Assembly: GCA_015207365.1 (NCBI GenBank)
Contig: JADEXA010000009.1
Span: 62,001 to 126,000 of the forward strand
Length of the DNA stretch: 64,000 nucleotides
From: Vacuolonema iberomarrocanum LEGE 07170
Lineage (GTDB): Bacteria; Cyanobacteriota; Cyanobacteriia; Elainellales; Elainellaceae
Direction of reading: 5' to 3'
Of this stretch, positions 63,531-64,000 are shown one piece after another. Made by a program: the position numbers and the translations under genes. The notes under the pieces were generated by a model. That model was not told the DNA's origin, did no database searches, and worked only from the letters and a program-made list of their open reading frames with translations. Position 1 is the stretch's first letter; each line of letters starts with the position of its first letter.

Positions 63531-64000
63531 ATGAATGAAAAGGAACAACAAGAGCTGTTAAAAAAACTCATTATTGATAATGAGGACTTGCGTAATCTTG
63601 AAGCAAAGCTCTCAGAATTTAATATTTTTGAGGCTGTTGGTATAGTGCGGCAAGAAATTAAGCATTCTAACTTTTTGGCATTTCTAATTAACCCATCAGG
63701 TGCCCATCGTCTTGGAGATACCTTCCTAAAGAAGATGCTTATCTTTGCGCTTGGAGATGTGGAGTCAGCCTCTTTCAGCCCTATCGAAATTGACATCGCT
63801 GATCTCACTGATTCTGATGTAAGGCGAGAATGGCGTAATATTGATATCCTAATTTATTCAGAAAGTAATGATTTTGTTTGTGTAATTGAAAATAAGATTG
63901 ATTCTCTTGAGCATTCAGATCAGCTTAAGCGATATGAAGAAACAATATACAAAGAATTTCCATCTTCAAAGATGTTATTTGTCTATCTGACGAAATCTGG
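63531..64000 (+). CDS. PD-(D/E)XK nuclease-family protein (3' end outside window)
   Basis: At least 156 residues from ATG 63531 (MNEKEQQELLKKLIIDNEDL), still open at the window end. FNIFEAVGIVRQEIKHSNFL with LAFLINPSGAH is typical of the PDDEXK_4-type proteins; the nuclease core reads WRNIDILIYSES then FVCVIENKIDS, giving the D and E-x-K residues. The gene is much more AT-rich than its neighbours, a sign of transfer. Such genes occur in defence islands and as single genes; the substrate is unknown. Confidence 0.85.
   Translation, partial: MNEKEQQELLKKLIIDNEDLRNLEAKLSEFNIFEAVGIVRQEIKHSNFLAFLINPSGAHRLGDTFLKKMLIFALGDVESASFSPIEIDIADLTDSDVRREWRNIDILIYSESNDFVCVIENKIDSLEHSDQLKRYEETIYKEFPSSKMLFVYLTKS

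Overview
The window is a piece of a cyanobacterial chromosome, most likely from a filamentous or Leptolyngbya/Oscillatoria-like lineage; the genus is an inference. It carries chlI (Mg-chelatase), a plant-type 2Fe-2S ferredoxin, a DUF2854 gene and many copies of the cyanobacterial HIP1 octamer GCGATCGC, inside genes and between them. Coding density is moderate and genes lie on both strands in short runs. I see no rRNA, no CRISPR array, no intact insertion sequence and no phage block. There is one tRNA gene, tRNA-Leu(CAG), at 22782-22865.

Layout. 1-8.8 kb: a truncated glycosyltransferase, an SLC13/TrkA-C permease, then a minus-strand series of two U32-family proteins, cmoA and cmoB, which together look like a wobble-uridine (U34) tRNA modification set. 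9-21 kb: a signalling block with a triple-PAS diguanylate cyclase, a copper P-type ATPase, FHA protein, Ser/Thr kinase, FecR protein and CHASE2 class III cyclase. 21-37 kb: housekeeping genes (murA with a probable ATT start, a TrmH-type methyltransferase, an EamA transporter, an SDR, sucC-sucD, an XPB-like helicase, tpiA, an IscS-type desulfurase, a ferritin-like protein, a Ca2+/H+ antiporter). 37.6-39.5 kb: a scar of gene fragments (a rearranged acetyltransferase duplicate, a HicB antitoxin pseudogene, an unidentified coding remnant). 39.5-43.3 kb: a 1074-residue caspase-nSTAND-pentapeptide protein beside a small membrane protein, the best candidate for a cell-death or defence module. 43.6-55.2 kb: regulators (LysR type; a SphR/SphS-like pair), a pseudouridine synthase, a RodZ-like protein, a CPBP protease, DUF3326, ferredoxin and small conserved proteins. 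55.4-64 kb: dapB, chlI, ruvC, purF, a uracil/xanthine permease, and an AT-rich PD-(D/E)XK nuclease gene cut by the window end.

The strongest structure not explained by genes is a dense set of long, often perfect palindromes between genes, about twenty in 64 kb. Several are built as nested modules: conserved outer ends enclose a palindromic core that differs from copy to copy. Family A (three nearly identical 95-96 nt copies), C (two copies), D (six copies plus two solo ends) and E (two full copies plus related ones) can be recognised. A and C share end sequences. They behave like non-autonomous mobile hairpins; no transposase for them is visible here. Two further small repeat families (a GAACCACAAAGG-type repeat and a 10-bp-period repeat) also sit at gene borders.

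All function calls are from reading the translated sequence; no database search was run.
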